This document shows, in pieces, positions 5,461-5,588 of a DNA stretch of 5,588 nt; within the stretch, counting starts at the first letter, position 1, and the number at the start of each line of letters is the position of its first letter. The notes under the pieces are model-generated. The model saw only the letters and a list, made by a program, of their open reading frames with translations, was not told where the DNA came from and did not search any database. Both the position numbers and the translations under genes were made by a program. Source of the DNA: an uncultured Bacilli bacterium (GTDB lineage Bacteria > Bacillota_I > Bacilli_A > RF39 > UBA660); contig CANRBD010000069.1 of the NCBI GenBank assembly GCA_947628765.1, forward strand, positions 1-5,588, written 5' to 3'.

Positions 5461-5588
5461 GGAACAATAATAAGAAATATATAATAATGGGGTTAATAAC
5501 CATAGTATGTATAATGACAGTGGCATATGGAGCCTTTTTAACAAACTTAAATATAACAGGAACAACTAATATAACCAGTAAATGGGAA
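5454..5588 (+). CDS. Exported SipW/TasA-like surface protein, N-terminal part (cut by window edge)
   Basis: The 45 codons present have no stop and run off the right edge. The protein begins MTRNNNKKYII, a short basic head, followed by a hydrophobic core (about residues 9-24). The sequence VAYGAFLTNLNITGTTNI (23-40) follows. A signal-like segment ending in a YGAF-type motif and leading straight into short Thr/Asn beta strands resembles the N-termini of SipW-dependent (TasA/camelysin-type) surface proteins. It also resembles many surface proteins of uncultured Bacilli, as I recall the pattern. The start follows GGAGGG (5438-5443) by 10 bases. It is divergent from the XRE repressor gene with three shared dyads upstream. 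The mature function cannot be judged from this fragment; a lipoprotein is unlikely because no proper lipobox surrounds Cys19. Confidence 0.75.
   Translation, partial: MTRNNNKKYIIMGLITIVCIMTVAYGAFLTNLNITGTTNITSKWE

Overview
The window comes from an AT-rich, low-GC Gram-positive-like bacterium. The evidence is the A/T-biased codon use, strong AGGAGG-type ribosome binding sites, and the infC-rpmI-rplT order followed by priA and fmt. It most resembles an uncultured member of the Bacilli/RF39-type lineages; this is an impression from gene content and style, not a database result. Every tryptophan I checked is encoded by TGG and TGA serves as a stop once, so the standard bacterial code fits better than the Mycoplasma code.

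Layout, left to right. Positions 1-834 hold the 3' end of infC, then rpmI (L35) and rplT (L20), closed by a strong intrinsic terminator that contains the rplT stop codon. L20 carries an unusual C-terminal extension ending in a Rho_N/SAP-like helical motif. A near-consensus promoter (854-882) then starts a second rightward unit: priA (replication restart helicase), fmt (Met-tRNA formyltransferase), and two unrecognised membrane-protein genes that are tightly packed and translationally coupled. This unit ends in a hairpin terminator at 5067-5093.

The right end holds the most interesting part. A small XRE-type helix-turn-helix repressor gene on the minus strand (GTG start at 5351) is divergent from a gene cut by the window edge. 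That gene encodes an exported protein whose N-terminus resembles SipW/TasA-type surface proteins. The roughly 100 bp between and overlapping them hold three copies of one 17-bp dyad, TAGTYAT-N3-ATGACTA, centred at 5394, 5419 and 5452. One lies inside the spacer of the rightward promoter, one beside its -35 box and over the repressor's own promoter region, and one over the exported gene's start codon. This looks like a compact repressor-operator switch controlling a surface protein, similar in logic to SinR-tasA but with a different operator sequence.

The left part is housekeeping: translation initiation, ribosomal proteins, primosome and initiator tRNA formylation. The two membrane genes ride on the priA-fmt unit and have no assigned role.
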